Assembly: GCF_014203535.1 (NCBI RefSeq)
Contig: NZ_JACHJI010000003.1
Span: 227,707-291,706, forward strand
Origin: Streptomyces griseomycini
GTDB taxonomy: Bacteria; Actinomycetota; Actinomycetes; Streptomycetales; Streptomycetaceae
Length of the DNA stretch: 64,000 bases
Direction: 5' to 3'
Of the stretch, positions 26,991-35,937 are shown piece by piece. Under the pieces are notes generated by a model. It had not been told where the DNA came from, made no database searches, and worked only from the letters and a program-made list of their open reading frames with translations. A program made the translations under genes and the position numbers. The number at the start of each line of letters is the position of its first letter. Within the stretch, counting starts at the first letter, position 1.

Positions 26991-28009
26991 GCTCGCGCCG
27001 CTCCTGTCTCGACCGTCTGGCCGTTCGTGTGCTTGGCCGCGTGGGCCGCTGCCGCCTCCCGGACCCAGGCGCCCTCCTCGTGGGCCCTCCTGCGCCGGGT
27101 CAGCCGCTGTTCGTTGCACGGGCCGTTGCCCTTGAGGACCTCCCAGAACTCCGTCCAGTCGATCGGGCCGAAGTCGTAGTGGCCGCGCTCCTCGTTCCAC
27201 TTCAGGTCCGGGTCGGGGAGGGTGAGGCCGAGGGACTCGGCCTGGGGGACGCAGATGTCGACGAAGCGCTGGCGCAGTTCGTCGTTGGAGTGCCGCTTGA
27301 TCTTCCAGGCCATCGACTGGGCGGAGTGCTGGGACTCGTCGTCGGGCGGGCCGAACATCATCAGCGACGGCCACCACCAGCGGTCCACCGCGTCCTGCGC
27401 CATCGCGTGCTGCTCGGGAGTGCCCTTGCTCAGGGCCAGCAGCAGCTCGTAGCCCTGGCGCTGGTGGAAGGACTCCTCCTTGCAGATGCGAACCATGGCG
27501 CGCGCGTACGGGCCGTAGGAGCAGCGGCACAGGGGCACCTGGTTGGTGATCGCGGCGCCGTCCACGAGCCAGCCGATCGCGCCGACGTCCGCCCAGGTCA
27601 GCGTGGGGTAGTTGAAGATCGAGGAGTACTTCTGGCGGCCGGAGTGCAGCTTGTCGAGCAGCTCGTCGCGGCTGGTGCCGAGGGTCTCGGCGGCGCTGTA
27701 GAGGTACAGGCCGTGCCCGGCCTCGTCCTGCACCTTGGCCATCAGGATCGCCTTGCGGCGCAGTGAGGGCGCGCGCGTGATCCAGTTGGCCTCCGGCTGC
27801 ATGCCGATGATCTCGGAGTGGGCGTGCTGCGCGATCTGCCGGACCAGCGTCGCCCGGTAGGCGTCCGGCATCCAGTCGCGCGGCTCGATCCGCTCGTCGG
27901 CGGCGACGGCCGCGTCGAAGGCGCGCGCGTACTCGGCGGTGTCGGCGGCGCCGTCCGGTGCGTCGTACGCCTGGCTGCGGGTCGTATCGCGGGCGGCTGC
28001 TGTCGCCAT
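26987..28009 (-). CDS. paaA: Phenylacetyl-CoA epoxidase catalytic subunit PaaA
   Basis: Di-iron monooxygenase converting phenylacetyl-CoA to its 1,2-epoxide. 340 residues; iron-ligand patterns [11 protein letters not shown] and [12 protein letters not shown] (ExxH) are present, as is [15 protein letters not shown] 28009 has GAGGGGG upstream. First gene of the minus-strand paaABCDE operon. A PaaR-type operator lies 42 bp upstream of the start codon. The phenylacetyl-CoA ligase and most beta-oxidation-like genes are not in this window. Confidence 0.96.
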   Translation of the reverse strand: MATAAARDTTRSQAYDAPDGAADTAEYARAFDAAVAADERIEPRDWMPDAYRATLVRQIAQHAHSEIIGMQPEANWITRAPSLRRKAILMAKVQDEAGHGLYLYSAAETLGTSRDELLDKLHSGRQKYSSIFNYPTLTWADVGAIGWLVDGAAITNQVPLCRCSYGPYARAMVRICKEESFHQRQGYELLLALSKGTPEQHAMAQDAVDRWWWPSLMMFGPPDDESQHSAQSMAWKIKRHSNDELRQRFVDICVPQAESLGLTLPDPDLKWNEERGHYDFGPIDWTEFWEVLKGNGPCNEQRLTRRRRAHEEGAWVREAAAAHAAKHTNGQTVETGAARA

Positions 28010-28050
28010 GGGTCCCCCTCGACCTGGGCTCTTCTCGGAACACGCTCCCG

Positions 28051-28064
28051 ACCGATCGTTCGGT
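28051..28064. promoter_or_regulatory. PaaR-type operator upstream of paaA
   Basis: ACCGATCGTTCGGT, an imperfect palindrome fitting ACCGNNCGNNCGGT, the core motif I remember for the TetR regulator PaaR of Corynebacterium. It is the exact reverse complement of the site at 33095-33108. Position 42 bp before the paaA start fits repression. Confidence 0.75.
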
Positions 28065-28109
28065 TCGTGCGATTCCATGGTGAGACGGGCGCCGCGAGGT
28101 GTCAACCGC

Positions 28110-28118
28110 TGTGGATAA
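28110..28118 (-). promoter_or_regulatory. Single DnaA-box 9-mer, TTATCCACA
   Basis: Perfect consensus box on the minus strand, 45 bp upstream of the PaaR-type operator and about 100 bp from the paaA start. Confidence 0.5.
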
Positions 28119-28242
28119 CCTGCGGGGAACGCCTGTGGAGGACGGTGCGCGGCCGCGCGTGCGGCACGGCCGCGGAACGGGTGGCTCCCCGGGACTGTGC
28201 CCGGGCGGGCGGTCCTGAGTACCGTTCCGTGCGACATGCCGC

Positions 28243-28272
28243 GCCGCGGCGGCGCGATCGCGCCGCCGCGGC
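28243..28272. repeat. 30-bp perfect palindrome
   Basis: Two 14-bp arms around a central AT (28257-28258), arm GCCGCGGCGGCGCG. It lies 86 bp before the DUF5819 start. Long perfect self-complementarity without a loop favours a protein-binding site or cruciform over a terminator, but low base complexity makes chance more likely than for a mixed sequence. Confidence 0.6.
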
Positions 28273-28357
28273 AGCGGGACGCCGCCCCCCCCGGCGGCCG
28301 GCCGAGGGCGGCGACGGACGGGCCGGGAGCGGCCCGGGAGCGAGGAACAGGGCGGAC

Positions 28358-29227
28358 ATGGACGCGTACGACGAGGGCTCGAGCGCCCGGCACGGGCCGA
28401 GCGGGCCGGACCCGCGCCGCGCCCTGCCCGGCCCCGCACCCGCGTCCGACGACCCGGCGGACGCGCCGGGCCGCCGGGCGGCCCCGCCCGTTCCCGGCGC
28501 TCCGGCGGGCCTCCCGCCCGCGCCGCGCGCCCCGGCCGACGGACCCGGACGCTCCCCGGCCGGTCCGCCCCCCGAGCCCCGTACCGGTGTGGCCGCCCTC
28601 TCCCTGCGCTACCAGATCGGCGCCGCGATGGCGCTCGCGGTGGTCGCGGTCGGGGTCTGTGTGCACCTCGGCATGACGTTCCTGCACGTGGCCCCCGCGA
28701 ACACGGTCAGCAAGAAGCACAGCGGGACGATCGAGAACTGGATCTACCCGGAGTTCGAGCAGAACTGGAAGCTGTTCGCGCCGAACCCGCTGCAGCAGAA
28801 CATCGCCGTCCAGGTGCGCGCCGAGATCCGGACGGCGGACGGGGGAGCGCGCACCACCGGCTGGTACGACCTGTCCGCGCAGGACGGCCGGGCCATCGAC
28901 GGCAACCCGCTGCCCAGCCACACCCAGCAGAACGAGCTGCGGCGCGCCTGGGACTTCTTCGTCGCGACGCACGACGACGACAACCGCCCGGTGGGCCTGC
29001 GCGGGGCGCTGTCGGAGTCGTACCTGCGCCGGATCACGGTGCTGCGCCTCGACCGGGCGGACGCGGCCGGTCCGGGCGGTCTCGTCGAGCGGGTCCAGGT
29101 CCGCTCGCGCACCACCAACGTGCCGCCGCCGGAGTGGAGCGGGGAGAAGGTCTCCACCACGCCCGTGTACCGCACGCTGCCCTGGTGGCCGGTGCCGGAG
29201 GACGAGGCCCGGGGAGGCGTCGGGTGA
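28358..29227 (+). CDS. DUF5819 family membrane-anchored protein
   Basis: 289 residues. About 85 N-terminal residues are disordered and Pro/Ala/Gly-rich; a membrane helix follows (about 87-110, [20 protein letters not shown]). The extracytoplasmic domain has [28 protein letters not shown], the recognisable core of DUF5819. ATG 28358 has GAGGAAC upstream. It overlaps the next gene (GTGA), and the two are a recurring actinobacterial pair. Function unknown. Confidence 0.87.
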   Translation: MDAYDEGSSARHGPSGPDPRRALPGPAPASDDPADAPGRRAAPPVPGAPAGLPPAPRAPADGPGRSPAGPPPEPRTGVAALSLRYQIGAAMALAVVAVGVCVHLGMTFLHVAPANTVSKKHSGTIENWIYPEFEQNWKLFAPNPLQQNIAVQVRAEIRTADGGARTTGWYDLSAQDGRAIDGNPLPSHTQQNELRRAWDFFVATHDDDNRPVGLRGALSESYLRRITVLRLDRADAAGPGGLVERVQVRSRTTNVPPPEWSGEKVSTTPVYRTLPWWPVPEDEARGGVG

Positions 29228-30510
29228 ACCGCTTCTCGCTGGCGGTCTCCCGCGCCATCGCCCGGGTCGCCGACTCCGCGCTCGGCCCCCACCAGACCGC
29301 CGTCATACGCATCGGCTTCAGCCTGACCTGGCTGCTGTTCCTGCTGCGCGAGTACCCTCACCGCCACGAGCTGTACGGACCCGACGGCCCCTGGAGCCGG
29401 GACCTCGCCGATCAGCTCGTCGGGACGAACGGCGCCTTCACCGCGCTGCTGTGGACGGACGGCCGGGGCTGGTTCGAGGCCGTCTACGCGCTCGCCGTGC
29501 TGTGGAGCTTCCTGCTGCTGCTGGGCTGGCGCACCCGCACCACGTCGGTGCTGTTCATGGTGGGGGTGCTGACGCTGCAGAACCGCAGCGTCTTCATGGG
29601 GGACGGCGGCGACAACGTCCTGCACCTGATGTCGATCTACCTGGTGTTCACGCGCTGCGGCCGGGTCTGGTCACTGGACGCGCGGCGCGCACGGCGCGAG
29701 GCCGCAGCACGCGCGCGGGGGGAGCGGCCGCGGGACCGGGTCGGTCCGGCGCTGTGGGGCGTGCTCGGTTTCCTGCTGCTCGTGGCGACCCTGGCGGGCC
29801 GGATGGACGGCGACCGGTTCGTACCGGTGCTGCTGTGGACCGTGTGGACGGCCCAGGCGCTGTGGTGGCTGGTCGGACGCCGCGCGGGGACCGGGCAGCC
29901 GCGGATCCTGCTGGACGTGGTCGCGAACATCGTGCACAACGGCGCCCTGCTGGTGATCATGGCCGAGGTGTGCCTGATCTACGCCACGGCCGGCTGGTAC
30001 AAGGTGCAGGGCTCCCGCTGGCAGGACGGCACCGCGGTCCACTACCCGCTGCACCTGGAGTACTTCTCCCCCTGGCCGGGCCTCGCCGACCTGCTGTCGG
30101 CCAGCGGCACCCTGGTGATGGTGGTGACCTACGGGACGGTCGCCGTGCAGGTCGCCTTCCCCTTCACGCTGTTCAACCGGCGGGTCAAGAACGTCCTGCT
30201 GGCCCTCATGATGACCGAGCACGCGGTGATCGCCGTCGTCCTCGGGCTGCCCTTCTTCTCCCTGGCGATGCTCGCGGCCGACGCGGTGTTCCTGCCGACG
30301 TCCTTCCTGCGCCGCCTGGGCGCTCTGGCGGCACGTGCGCGTGACCGCCTGCGTCCGGGCGGCGGCGGCCCGTCCGTCCCCGGTCCGCGGCGCCCGGACT
30401 CCCGCACCGACGGCGCCGACGGCACCCGGGACGGCGGGGCGGAGGCGGTGGGGGCCGCGGAGGCGGAGTCGGCCCCCGCGCCCGGAGGGGCCCCGGCACC
30501 GCGCACGTAG
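29224..30510 (+). CDS. HTTM-domain (vitamin K-dependent carboxylase-like) membrane protein
   Basis: 428 residues, about eight or more membrane helices between 30 and 380. HTTM features: [41 protein letters not shown], and [24 protein letters not shown], which resembles the region near the carboxylase active site. The C-terminus is Arg/Pro-rich and disordered. Homologues of gamma-glutamyl carboxylase in bacteria mostly lack a known substrate. GTG start overlaps the DUF5819 gene stop, suggesting a complex of the two. Confidence 0.85.
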   Translation: MNRFSLAVSRAIARVADSALGPHQTAVIRIGFSLTWLLFLLREYPHRHELYGPDGPWSRDLADQLVGTNGAFTALLWTDGRGWFEAVYALAVLWSFLLLLGWRTRTTSVLFMVGVLTLQNRSVFMGDGGDNVLHLMSIYLVFTRCGRVWSLDARRARREAAARARGERPRDRVGPALWGVLGFLLLVATLAGRMDGDRFVPVLLWTVWTAQALWWLVGRRAGTGQPRILLDVVANIVHNGALLVIMAEVCLIYATAGWYKVQGSRWQDGTAVHYPLHLEYFSPWPGLADLLSASGTLVMVVTYGTVAVQVAFPFTLFNRRVKNVLLALMMTEHAVIAVVLGLPFFSLAMLAADAVFLPTSFLRRLGALAARARDRLRPGGGGPSVPGPRRPDSRTDGADGTRDGGAEAVGAAEAESAPAPGGAPAPRT

Positions 30511-30520
30511 GCTGCACGGC

Positions 30521-31279
30521 ATGACCGATCCCGTCGATCCCGTCGCCCTCTGGCACCGGCAGAGCGACACCGCGGTGCTGCTCGACGGCTTCCACGCCCT
30601 CAAGCACGCCGTGCGCTTCCGGGCGGAGGTCCTGGTCGCGGTCACCGCCGACCGGGCCGCCGCGCTCGCCCTCGCCGACGAGCTGGCCCCGGACGTCCGG
30701 GACGTCCTGGCGGCGCTGCTGACCGAGGTGGAGCACGGGACGTACGCCTCGCTCGTCCCGCGCCCGCACCCCACCGCCGTGGCCGCCCTGGCCGTACGCC
30801 CCTCCCGTGCGGACAACCTCCAGAGGCTCGCCCGGGCCCCGCGCACCGCTCCCGTCGTGGTCCTGGACAATCCGCGCAACCTGGGCAACGCCGGGGCCGT
30901 GATCCGGCTGGCCGCCGGTTTCGGGGCGACCGGGGTCGTCACCACCGGCACGCTCGACCCCTGGCACCCCACCGTCGTGCGCGGCGGGGCCGGGCTGCAC
31001 TTCGCCACCGCCGTGGAGCGGCTGACCGCGGGGGAGCTGCCGCCCGGCCCGGTCTTCGCGCTCGACCCGGAGGGCGAGGACATCCGCGGGACGGAACTGC
31101 CCGACGACGCGCTGCTCGCCTTCGGCTCCGAGCGCAGCGGGCTCTCGCCGGAACTGCGCGCGCGGGCCGACCACCTGATCGCGCTGCCGATGCGCCCCCA
31201 GGTCTCCAGCTACAACCTCGCCACCAGTGTGGCCATGACGCTGTACCACTGGAGCGCCACCGGGGGCGCACCCGCCTGA
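30521..31279 (+). CDS. TrmH/SpoU-family RNA 2'-O-methyltransferase
   Basis: 252 residues. The SPOUT trefoil-knot motifs are all present: VVVLDNPRNLGNAGAVIRLA (motif 1), LLAFGSERSGLS (motif 2) and LPMRPQVSSYNLATSVAMTLYH (motif 3). It methylates a ribose in rRNA or tRNA using S-adenosylmethionine; the target base cannot be assigned. TAGGCT at 30508-30513, which includes the stop codon of the HTTM gene, lies 7 nt before ATG 30521, so a leaderless mRNA is likely. Convergent with paaN, 20 bp apart. Confidence 0.9.
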   Translation: MTDPVDPVALWHRQSDTAVLLDGFHALKHAVRFRAEVLVAVTADRAAALALADELAPDVRDVLAALLTEVEHGTYASLVPRPHPTAVAALAVRPSRADNLQRLARAPRTAPVVVLDNPRNLGNAGAVIRLAAGFGATGVVTTGTLDPWHPTVVRGGAGLHFATAVERLTAGELPPGPVFALDPEGEDIRGTELPDDALLAFGSERSGLSPELRARADHLIALPMRPQVSSYNLATSVAMTLYHWSATGGAPA

Positions 31280-31299
31280 GCGCGCCCCCGCGGGCGGTC

Positions 31300-32991
31300 C
31301 TACGCCTCCCGGCGCACCTCGACCACCCGGAAGCGGTTGGCCACGAACGCGCCGTCGCACAGGGCCGCGTTGGCCGCAGGGTTGCCGCCGGAGCCGTGGA
31401 AGTCGGAGAAGGCGGCCGTCTGGTTGACGTACACCCCGCCGGTGAGGTTGAGGGAGAGCTGGGCCGCCTCCTCCAGGCAGACCTCCTGCACCGCCTCCTC
31501 GACCTCCGGGGAGGTCGTGTACGCGCCGACCGTCATCGCGCCCTTCTCGCGGACGGTGCGCCGCAGCAGCTCCACGGCGTCACCGGCCGAGTCGACCGCG
31601 ACGGCGAAGGAGACCGGACCGAAGCACTCGCTCATGTAGGCGGCCTCGTCGTCCGGCTTGGCACCGTCCAGCTTCACGATCACCGGCGTGCGGACCACCG
31701 CGTCCGGGAACTCCGGGTTGGCGATCTCGCGGGAGGCGAGGGCGACCTCGCCGAGCCCGGCGGCGGCCTCCAGGCGGGCCCTGACCTCCGGGTTGACGAT
31801 CGCGCCCAGCAGGCCGTTCGCGCGGGCGTCGTCGCCGAGCAGCCCGTCGACCGCCTTCGCCAGGTCGGCGGCGACCTCGTCGAAGGACTTCGGGCCCTGG
31901 TCGGTGGTGATGCCGTCCCGGGGGATCAGCAGGTTCTGCGGGGTGGTGCACATCTGGCCGCTGTACAGCGACAGGGAGAACGCCAGGTTGGCGAGCATCC
32001 CCCGGTAGTCGTCCGTCGACTCCACCAGCACCGTGTTGACGCCGGCCTTCTCCGTGTACACCTGGGCCTGGCGGGCGTTGGCCTCCAGCCAGTCGCCGAA
32101 CTCCGTCGAGCCGGTGTAGTCGATGATCCGGATCTCCGGACGGGTCGCGAGCGTCTTGGCGATGCCCTCGCCGGGCCGCTCGGCGGCCAGCGCGACCAGG
32201 TTGGGGTCGAAGCCGGCCTCGGTGAGCACCTCGCGCGCGATCCGCACCGTGAGCGCGAGCGGCAGCACCGCGCGCGGGTGGGGCTTGACCAGGACCGCGT
32301 TGCCGGTGGCGAGGGAGGCGAACAGACCCGGGTAGCCGTTCCACGTCGGGAAGGTGTTGCAGCCGATGACCAGGCCGATGCCGCGCGGCACCGGGGTGAA
32401 GCTCTTGGTCAGCTCCAGCGGGTCGCGCTTGCCCTGCGGCTTGGTCCACCGGGCGGTGCCGGGCGTGCGGACCTGCTCCGCGTAGGCGTAGGCCACCGCC
32501 TCCAGGCCGCGGTCCTGCGCGTGGGGGCCGCCCGCCTGGAACGCCATCATGAACGCCTGGCCGGAGGTGTGCATGACCGCGTGGGCGAACTCGTGCGTCC
32601 GGTCGCTGATCCGCTTGAGGATCTCCAGGCAGACCACCGCGCGTGCCTCCGCGCCCGCGTCCCGCCAGGCCCGCATCCCGGCCCTCATGGCCGGCAGCAG
32701 CACGTCGAGGTCCGCGTGCGGGTAGCTCACGCCCAGCTCGACGCCGTACGGGGAGGTCTCGCCGTCGACCCAGCCGTCCGTGCCGGGCTGGTCGAGGTCG
32801 AGGCGGGTGCCGAGCAGGGCGTCGAAGGCGGCCTTGCCCGCCGCCATGTCCAGGCTGCCGTTCTCCCCGTAGGCCTTGGGGTGCTCGGGGTGCGGGGACC
32901 AGTACGCACGCGTGCGGATCGCTTCCAGGGCCTGGTCCAGGGTGGGACGGTGCCGGGCGATCAGCTGGTGCGCGGTGAGTTCGGCGGCCAT
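31300..32991 (-). CDS. paaN: Phenylacetic acid degradation protein PaaN (aldehyde dehydrogenase family)
   Basis: 563 residues, similar to the dehydrogenase part of PaaZ that oxidises the ring-opened semialdehyde. Family features: GIGLVIGCNTFPTWNGYPGLFASLATGNAVLVKPHP (cofactor region), IDYTGSTEFGDWLE, catalytic-cysteine segment YSGQMCTTPQNLLIP, and ECFGPVSFAVAV. The hydratase domain of PaaZ is absent, as usual for PaaN. ATG 32991. Divergent from paaH with a shared operator between them. Confidence 0.93.
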   Translation of the reverse strand: MAAELTAHQLIARHRPTLDQALEAIRTRAYWSPHPEHPKAYGENGSLDMAAGKAAFDALLGTRLDLDQPGTDGWVDGETSPYGVELGVSYPHADLDVLLPAMRAGMRAWRDAGAEARAVVCLEILKRISDRTHEFAHAVMHTSGQAFMMAFQAGGPHAQDRGLEAVAYAYAEQVRTPGTARWTKPQGKRDPLELTKSFTPVPRGIGLVIGCNTFPTWNGYPGLFASLATGNAVLVKPHPRAVLPLALTVRIAREVLTEAGFDPNLVALAAERPGEGIAKTLATRPEIRIIDYTGSTEFGDWLEANARQAQVYTEKAGVNTVLVESTDDYRGMLANLAFSLSLYSGQMCTTPQNLLIPRDGITTDQGPKSFDEVAADLAKAVDGLLGDDARANGLLGAIVNPEVRARLEAAAGLGEVALASREIANPEFPDAVVRTPVIVKLDGAKPDDEAAYMSECFGPVSFAVAVDSAGDAVELLRRTVREKGAMTVGAYTTSPEVEEAVQEVCLEEAAQLSLNLTGGVYVNQTAAFSDFHGSGGNPAANAALCDGAFVANRFRVVEVRREA

Positions 32992-33094
32992 GGTGGACCA
33001 ACTCCTCGTCTCAGGAACTCTTCGTCGAGTTCATGGACCGGGCAGAAAGATGAGCGGGAAACGTGGGCGGGAAGGGGCGGTCAGAGTTAGGGTA

Positions 33095-33108
33095 ACCGAA
33101 CGATCGGT
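33095..33108. promoter_or_regulatory. PaaR-type operator between paaN and paaH
   Basis: ACCGAACGATCGGT, an exact inverted copy of the paaA site, fitting ACCGNNCGNNCGGT. It lies 104 bp from paaN and 57 bp from paaH, in the 173-bp divergent gap, so one site can control both promoters. Confidence 0.78.
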
Positions 33109-33132
33109 CGGGACAAGGGGGACCGCCGCATC

Positions 33133-33141
33133 TGTGGACAA
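33133..33141 (-). promoter_or_regulatory. Single DnaA-box 9-mer, TTGTCCACA
   Basis: Perfect Streptomyces-type box on the minus strand, 24 bp right of the operator and 23 bp before the paaH start, close to the expected paaH transcription start. Confidence 0.5.
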
Positions 33142-33164
33142 CGTCGTGCGGGAGGATCGCGCAC

Positions 33165-34679
33165 ATGACAGCACTCGACCTCAGCAGCCCCGTGGCCGTC
33201 GTCGGCACCGGCACCATGGGCCAGGGAATCGCCCAGGTCGCGCTGGTCGCGGGCCATCCCGTGCGGCTCCACGACGCCGTCCCCGGCCGGGCCCGGGAGG
33301 CGGCCGACGCGATCGGCGCCCGGCTGGACCGGCTGGTGGAGAAGGAGCGGCTCACCGCGGCCGACCGGGACGCCGCACGCGCCCGCCTGCTGCCCGTCGA
33401 CGAACTCACCGGCCTCGCCGACTGCGCCCTGGTGGTCGAGGCGGTCCTGGAGCGGCTCGACGTCAAGCAGGAACTGCTGCGCGCACTGGAGGACGTCGTC
33501 TCCGACGACTGCCTGCTCGCCACCAACACCTCCTCCCTCTCCGTCACCGCGATCGGCGGCGCCCTGCGCGTCCCCGGCCGCTTCGTGGGCCTGCACTTCT
33601 TCAACCCCGCGCCGCTGCTGCCGCTGGTCGAGGTCGTCTCCGGGTTCGCCACCGACGCCGCCTGCGCCACGCGCGCGTACGAGACGGCCCGCGCCTGGGG
33701 CAAGACGCCGGTCGCCTGCGCCGACACCCCCGGCTTCATCGTCAACCGCGTCGCCCGGCCCTTCTACGCCGAGGCCCTCGCGGTGTACGAGTGCCAGGGC
33801 GCCGATCCGGCCACCATCGACGCGGTGCTGCGCGAGTCGGGCGGCTTCCGGATGGGCGCCTTCGAGCTGACCGACCTCATCGGGCAGGACGTCAACGAGT
33901 CCGTCACCCACTCGGTGTGGCGGTCCTTCTTCCAGGACGTGCGCTTCACCCCCTCCCTGGCCCAGCGCCGGCTGGTCGAGTCGGGCCGCCTCGGCCGCAA
34001 GACCGGCCGGGGCTGGTACGACTACCGTGACGGCGCCGAGCGCCCCGAGCCGCACACCGCGGAGCCGGCCGAGCCGCCCGCGTACGTGGTCGCCGAGGGG
34101 GACCTGGGGCCCGCCTCGGACCTGCTCGACCTGATCCGCGAGGCCGGGATCGAGGTGCGCGAGGAAGCCGGGGACAACGGCACCCGCCTGGTGCTGCCCG
34201 GCGGGGGCCTGCTGGTCCTCGCCGACGGCCGGACCTCCGTGAAGTACGGCGACGTCGTCTACTTCGACCTCGCCCTCGACTACCGCGCGGCCACGCGCAT
34301 CGCCCTGTCCCACTCCCAGGACACCTACCCGCGGGCCGTCGCCGAGGCCACCGGCCTGTTCCAGGCGCTCGGCAAGAAGGTCAGCGTCATCGGGGACGTC
34401 CCCGGAATGATCGTCGCGCGGACGGTGGCGCGGATCATCGACCTCGCGGTCGACGCCGTCGCCAAGGGCGTCGCCACCGAGGAGGACGTCGACACCGCGA
34501 TGCGGCTGGGTGTGAACTACCCCCTGGGGCCCTTCGAGTGGAGCCGCCGCCTCGGCCGCGGCTGGGCCGGCGCCCTGCTGGGCGAGATGCACGGGATCGA
34601 CCCGTCCGGCCGCTACGCGCCGTCCCTCGCGCTCCACCAGTACGCGTGCGCCGTCCCCGAGAGGGAGGACACCCCGTGA
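33165..34679 (+). CDS. paaH: 3-hydroxyacyl-CoA dehydrogenase (PaaH/FadB type)
   Basis: 504 residues, NAD-dependent oxidation of 3-hydroxyacyl-CoA. N-terminal Rossmann domain with VVGTGTMGQGIAQVAL, NTSSLSVTAIG and the catalytic GLHFFNPAPLLPLVEVV segment (His). Two C-terminal 3HCDH domains follow (VACADTPGFIVNRVARPFYAEAL and a second near VIGDVPGMIVARTVARIIDLA). No hydratase domain. Context (paaN divergent, TetR downstream by GTGA overlap) assigns it to 3-hydroxyadipyl-CoA oxidation; a role in branched-chain or fatty acid oxidation is also possible. ATG 33165 with GGAGGA upstream. Confidence 0.93.
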   Translation: MTALDLSSPVAVVGTGTMGQGIAQVALVAGHPVRLHDAVPGRAREAADAIGARLDRLVEKERLTAADRDAARARLLPVDELTGLADCALVVEAVLERLDVKQELLRALEDVVSDDCLLATNTSSLSVTAIGGALRVPGRFVGLHFFNPAPLLPLVEVVSGFATDAACATRAYETARAWGKTPVACADTPGFIVNRVARPFYAEALAVYECQGADPATIDAVLRESGGFRMGAFELTDLIGQDVNESVTHSVWRSFFQDVRFTPSLAQRRLVESGRLGRKTGRGWYDYRDGAERPEPHTAEPAEPPAYVVAEGDLGPASDLLDLIREAGIEVREEAGDNGTRLVLPGGGLLVLADGRTSVKYGDVVYFDLALDYRAATRIALSHSQDTYPRAVAEATGLFQALGKKVSVIGDVPGMIVARTVARIIDLAVDAVAKGVATEEDVDTAMRLGVNYPLGPFEWSRRLGRGWAGALLGEMHGIDPSGRYAPSLALHQYACAVPEREDTP

Positions 34680-35266
34680 CCACCGCCAGGCGCGACACCT
34701 ACACCCCGGAGACGCTGCTGTCCGTCGCCGTCCAGGTGTTCAACGAGCGCGGCTACGACGGCACCTCCATGGAGCACCTCTCCAGGGCCGCCGGCATCTC
34801 CAAGTCGTCGATCTACCACCACGTGGCCGGCAAGGAGGAACTGCTGCGCCGCGCGGTGAGCCGGGCCCTGGACGGGCTCTTCGCCATCCTCGACGAGGAG
34901 CACGCGCGCGTGGGGCGGGCCGCCGAGCGGCTGGAGTACGTCGTACGGCGCATGGTCGAGGTGCTGATCGCCGAGCTGCCGTACGTGACGCTGCTGCTGC
35001 GGGTGCGCGGCAACACGGACACCGAGCGGTGGGCGCTGGAGCGGCGGCGCGAGTTCGACCACCGGGTCGCGGCGCTGCTGAAGGCGGCGGCGGCCGACGG
35101 GGACGTGCGCGAGGACATAGAGGTGCGCCTGGTGACCCGGCTGGTCTTCGGCATGATCAACTCGATCGTGGAGTGGTACCGGCCGGACGGGCGCGGCATG
35201 AGCGAGCGCGAGGTGGCGGACGCGGTGGCGCAGCTGGCCTTCGGGGGGCTGCGCAAGGCGTCCTGA
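34676..35266 (+). CDS. paaR: TetR-family regulator, probable PaaR
   Basis: 196 residues: N-terminal HTH (about 10-56) with LSVAVQVFNERGYDGTSMEHLSRAAGISKSSIYHHVAGKEELLRRAV, then a helical ligand domain. GTG start overlaps the paaH stop, so it is made with paaH. It sits in the paa gene set, and three ACCGNNCGNNCGGT-like palindromes occur in nearby promoters, one upstream of its own operon, which would give autoregulation. The likely ligand by analogy is phenylacetyl-CoA. The name is an inference from context and sites. Confidence 0.85.
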   Translation: MTTARRDTYTPETLLSVAVQVFNERGYDGTSMEHLSRAAGISKSSIYHHVAGKEELLRRAVSRALDGLFAILDEEHARVGRAAERLEYVVRRMVEVLIAELPYVTLLLRVRGNTDTERWALERRREFDHRVAALLKAAAADGDVREDIEVRLVTRLVFGMINSIVEWYRPDGRGMSEREVADAVAQLAFGGLRKAS

Positions 35267-35272
35267 GGGACC

Positions 35273-35836
35273 TCACCCCTGTGGCTCCAGGTCCTCCTCC
35301 TCGAACACCAGCAGGGTGCGGGTGCTGAGCACCTCGGGGATCGCCTGGAGCCGGGTGAGCACCAGTTCGCGCAGCGCCCGGTTGTCGGGCGTGTGCACCA
35401 GCAGGAGGACGTCGAAGTCCCCGCCCACCAGGGCGATGTGGGAGGCGCCGGGGAGCTGTCTGAGCTGCTCGCGGACCGTGCGCCAGGAGTTCTGGACGAT
35501 CTTCAGGGTGATGTAGGCGGACGTCCCGTGCCCGGCCCGCTCGTGGTCGACGCGGGCGCCGAAACCGCGGATGACGCCGTCCTCGACGAGCCGGTTGATG
35601 CGGGCGTAGGCGTTCGCGCGGGAGACGTGGACCCGTTCGGCGACCGAGCGTATGGAGGCGCGGCCGTCCGCCTGGAGCATGCGCAGGATGTCCTGGTCGA
35701 TGGCGTCCAGCGGACGCGGGGGCGGGAGCCGTCCGCCCCCCTCCGGCCCCTCGGCCGCCGCCCTCGGGACCTGGGCCACTCCCTCCGGATCCTGCGCCGC
35801 TCCCTCCGGGCCCTCGGCCATTTGTTCAGACGTCAC
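35273..35836 (-). CDS. bkdR: Lrp/AsnC-family regulator (BkdR-like)
   Basis: 187 residues from GTG 35836 (GGAGAGG upstream); an ATG at 35857 is an alternative. A disordered Glu/Gly/Pro leader precedes the HTH (LDAIDQDILRMLQADGRASIRSVAERVHVSRANAYARINRLVEDGVI) and a RAM ligand-binding domain with ALVGGDFDVLLLVHTPDNRALRELVLTRL. Divergent from bkdABC, the classic arrangement for branched-chain amino acid responsive control of keto acid dehydrogenase. Six bp from the TetR gene end (convergent). Confidence 0.88.
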   Translation of the reverse strand: MTSEQMAEGPEGAAQDPEGVAQVPRAAAEGPEGGGRLPPPRPLDAIDQDILRMLQADGRASIRSVAERVHVSRANAYARINRLVEDGVIRGFGARVDHERAGHGTSAYITLKIVQNSWRTVREQLRQLPGASHIALVGGDFDVLLLVHTPDNRALRELVLTRLQAIPEVLSTRTLLVFEEEDLEPQG

Positions 35837-35894
35837 CCGCCCCCGCCTCTCCGCCATGGACGTACTGCACCCATCTCAGGCCGTGGAGAACCGT

Positions 35895-35903
35895 TTGTCC
35901 ACA
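35895..35903 (+). promoter_or_regulatory. Single DnaA-box 9-mer, TTGTCCACA
   Basis: Perfect box in the bkdR/bkdA divergent gap, 34 bp left of the PaaR-like site. Confidence 0.5.
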
Positions 35904-35937
35904 GCCTGGCGCCCCCCATAGCCAAAATGTGCCGGCG

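Larger units (their letters stand above)
28010..28357. other. Divergent control region, paaA / DUF5819 gene
   Basis: 348 bp without a gene. From left to right: ribosome site of paaA, the PaaR-type operator (28051-28064), a perfect DnaA box on the minus strand (28110-28118, TTATCCACA), a GC-rich stretch and the 30-bp palindrome 28243-28272, then the leader of the DUF5819 gene. ORF readings across it are shadows with no homology. Confidence 0.6.
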
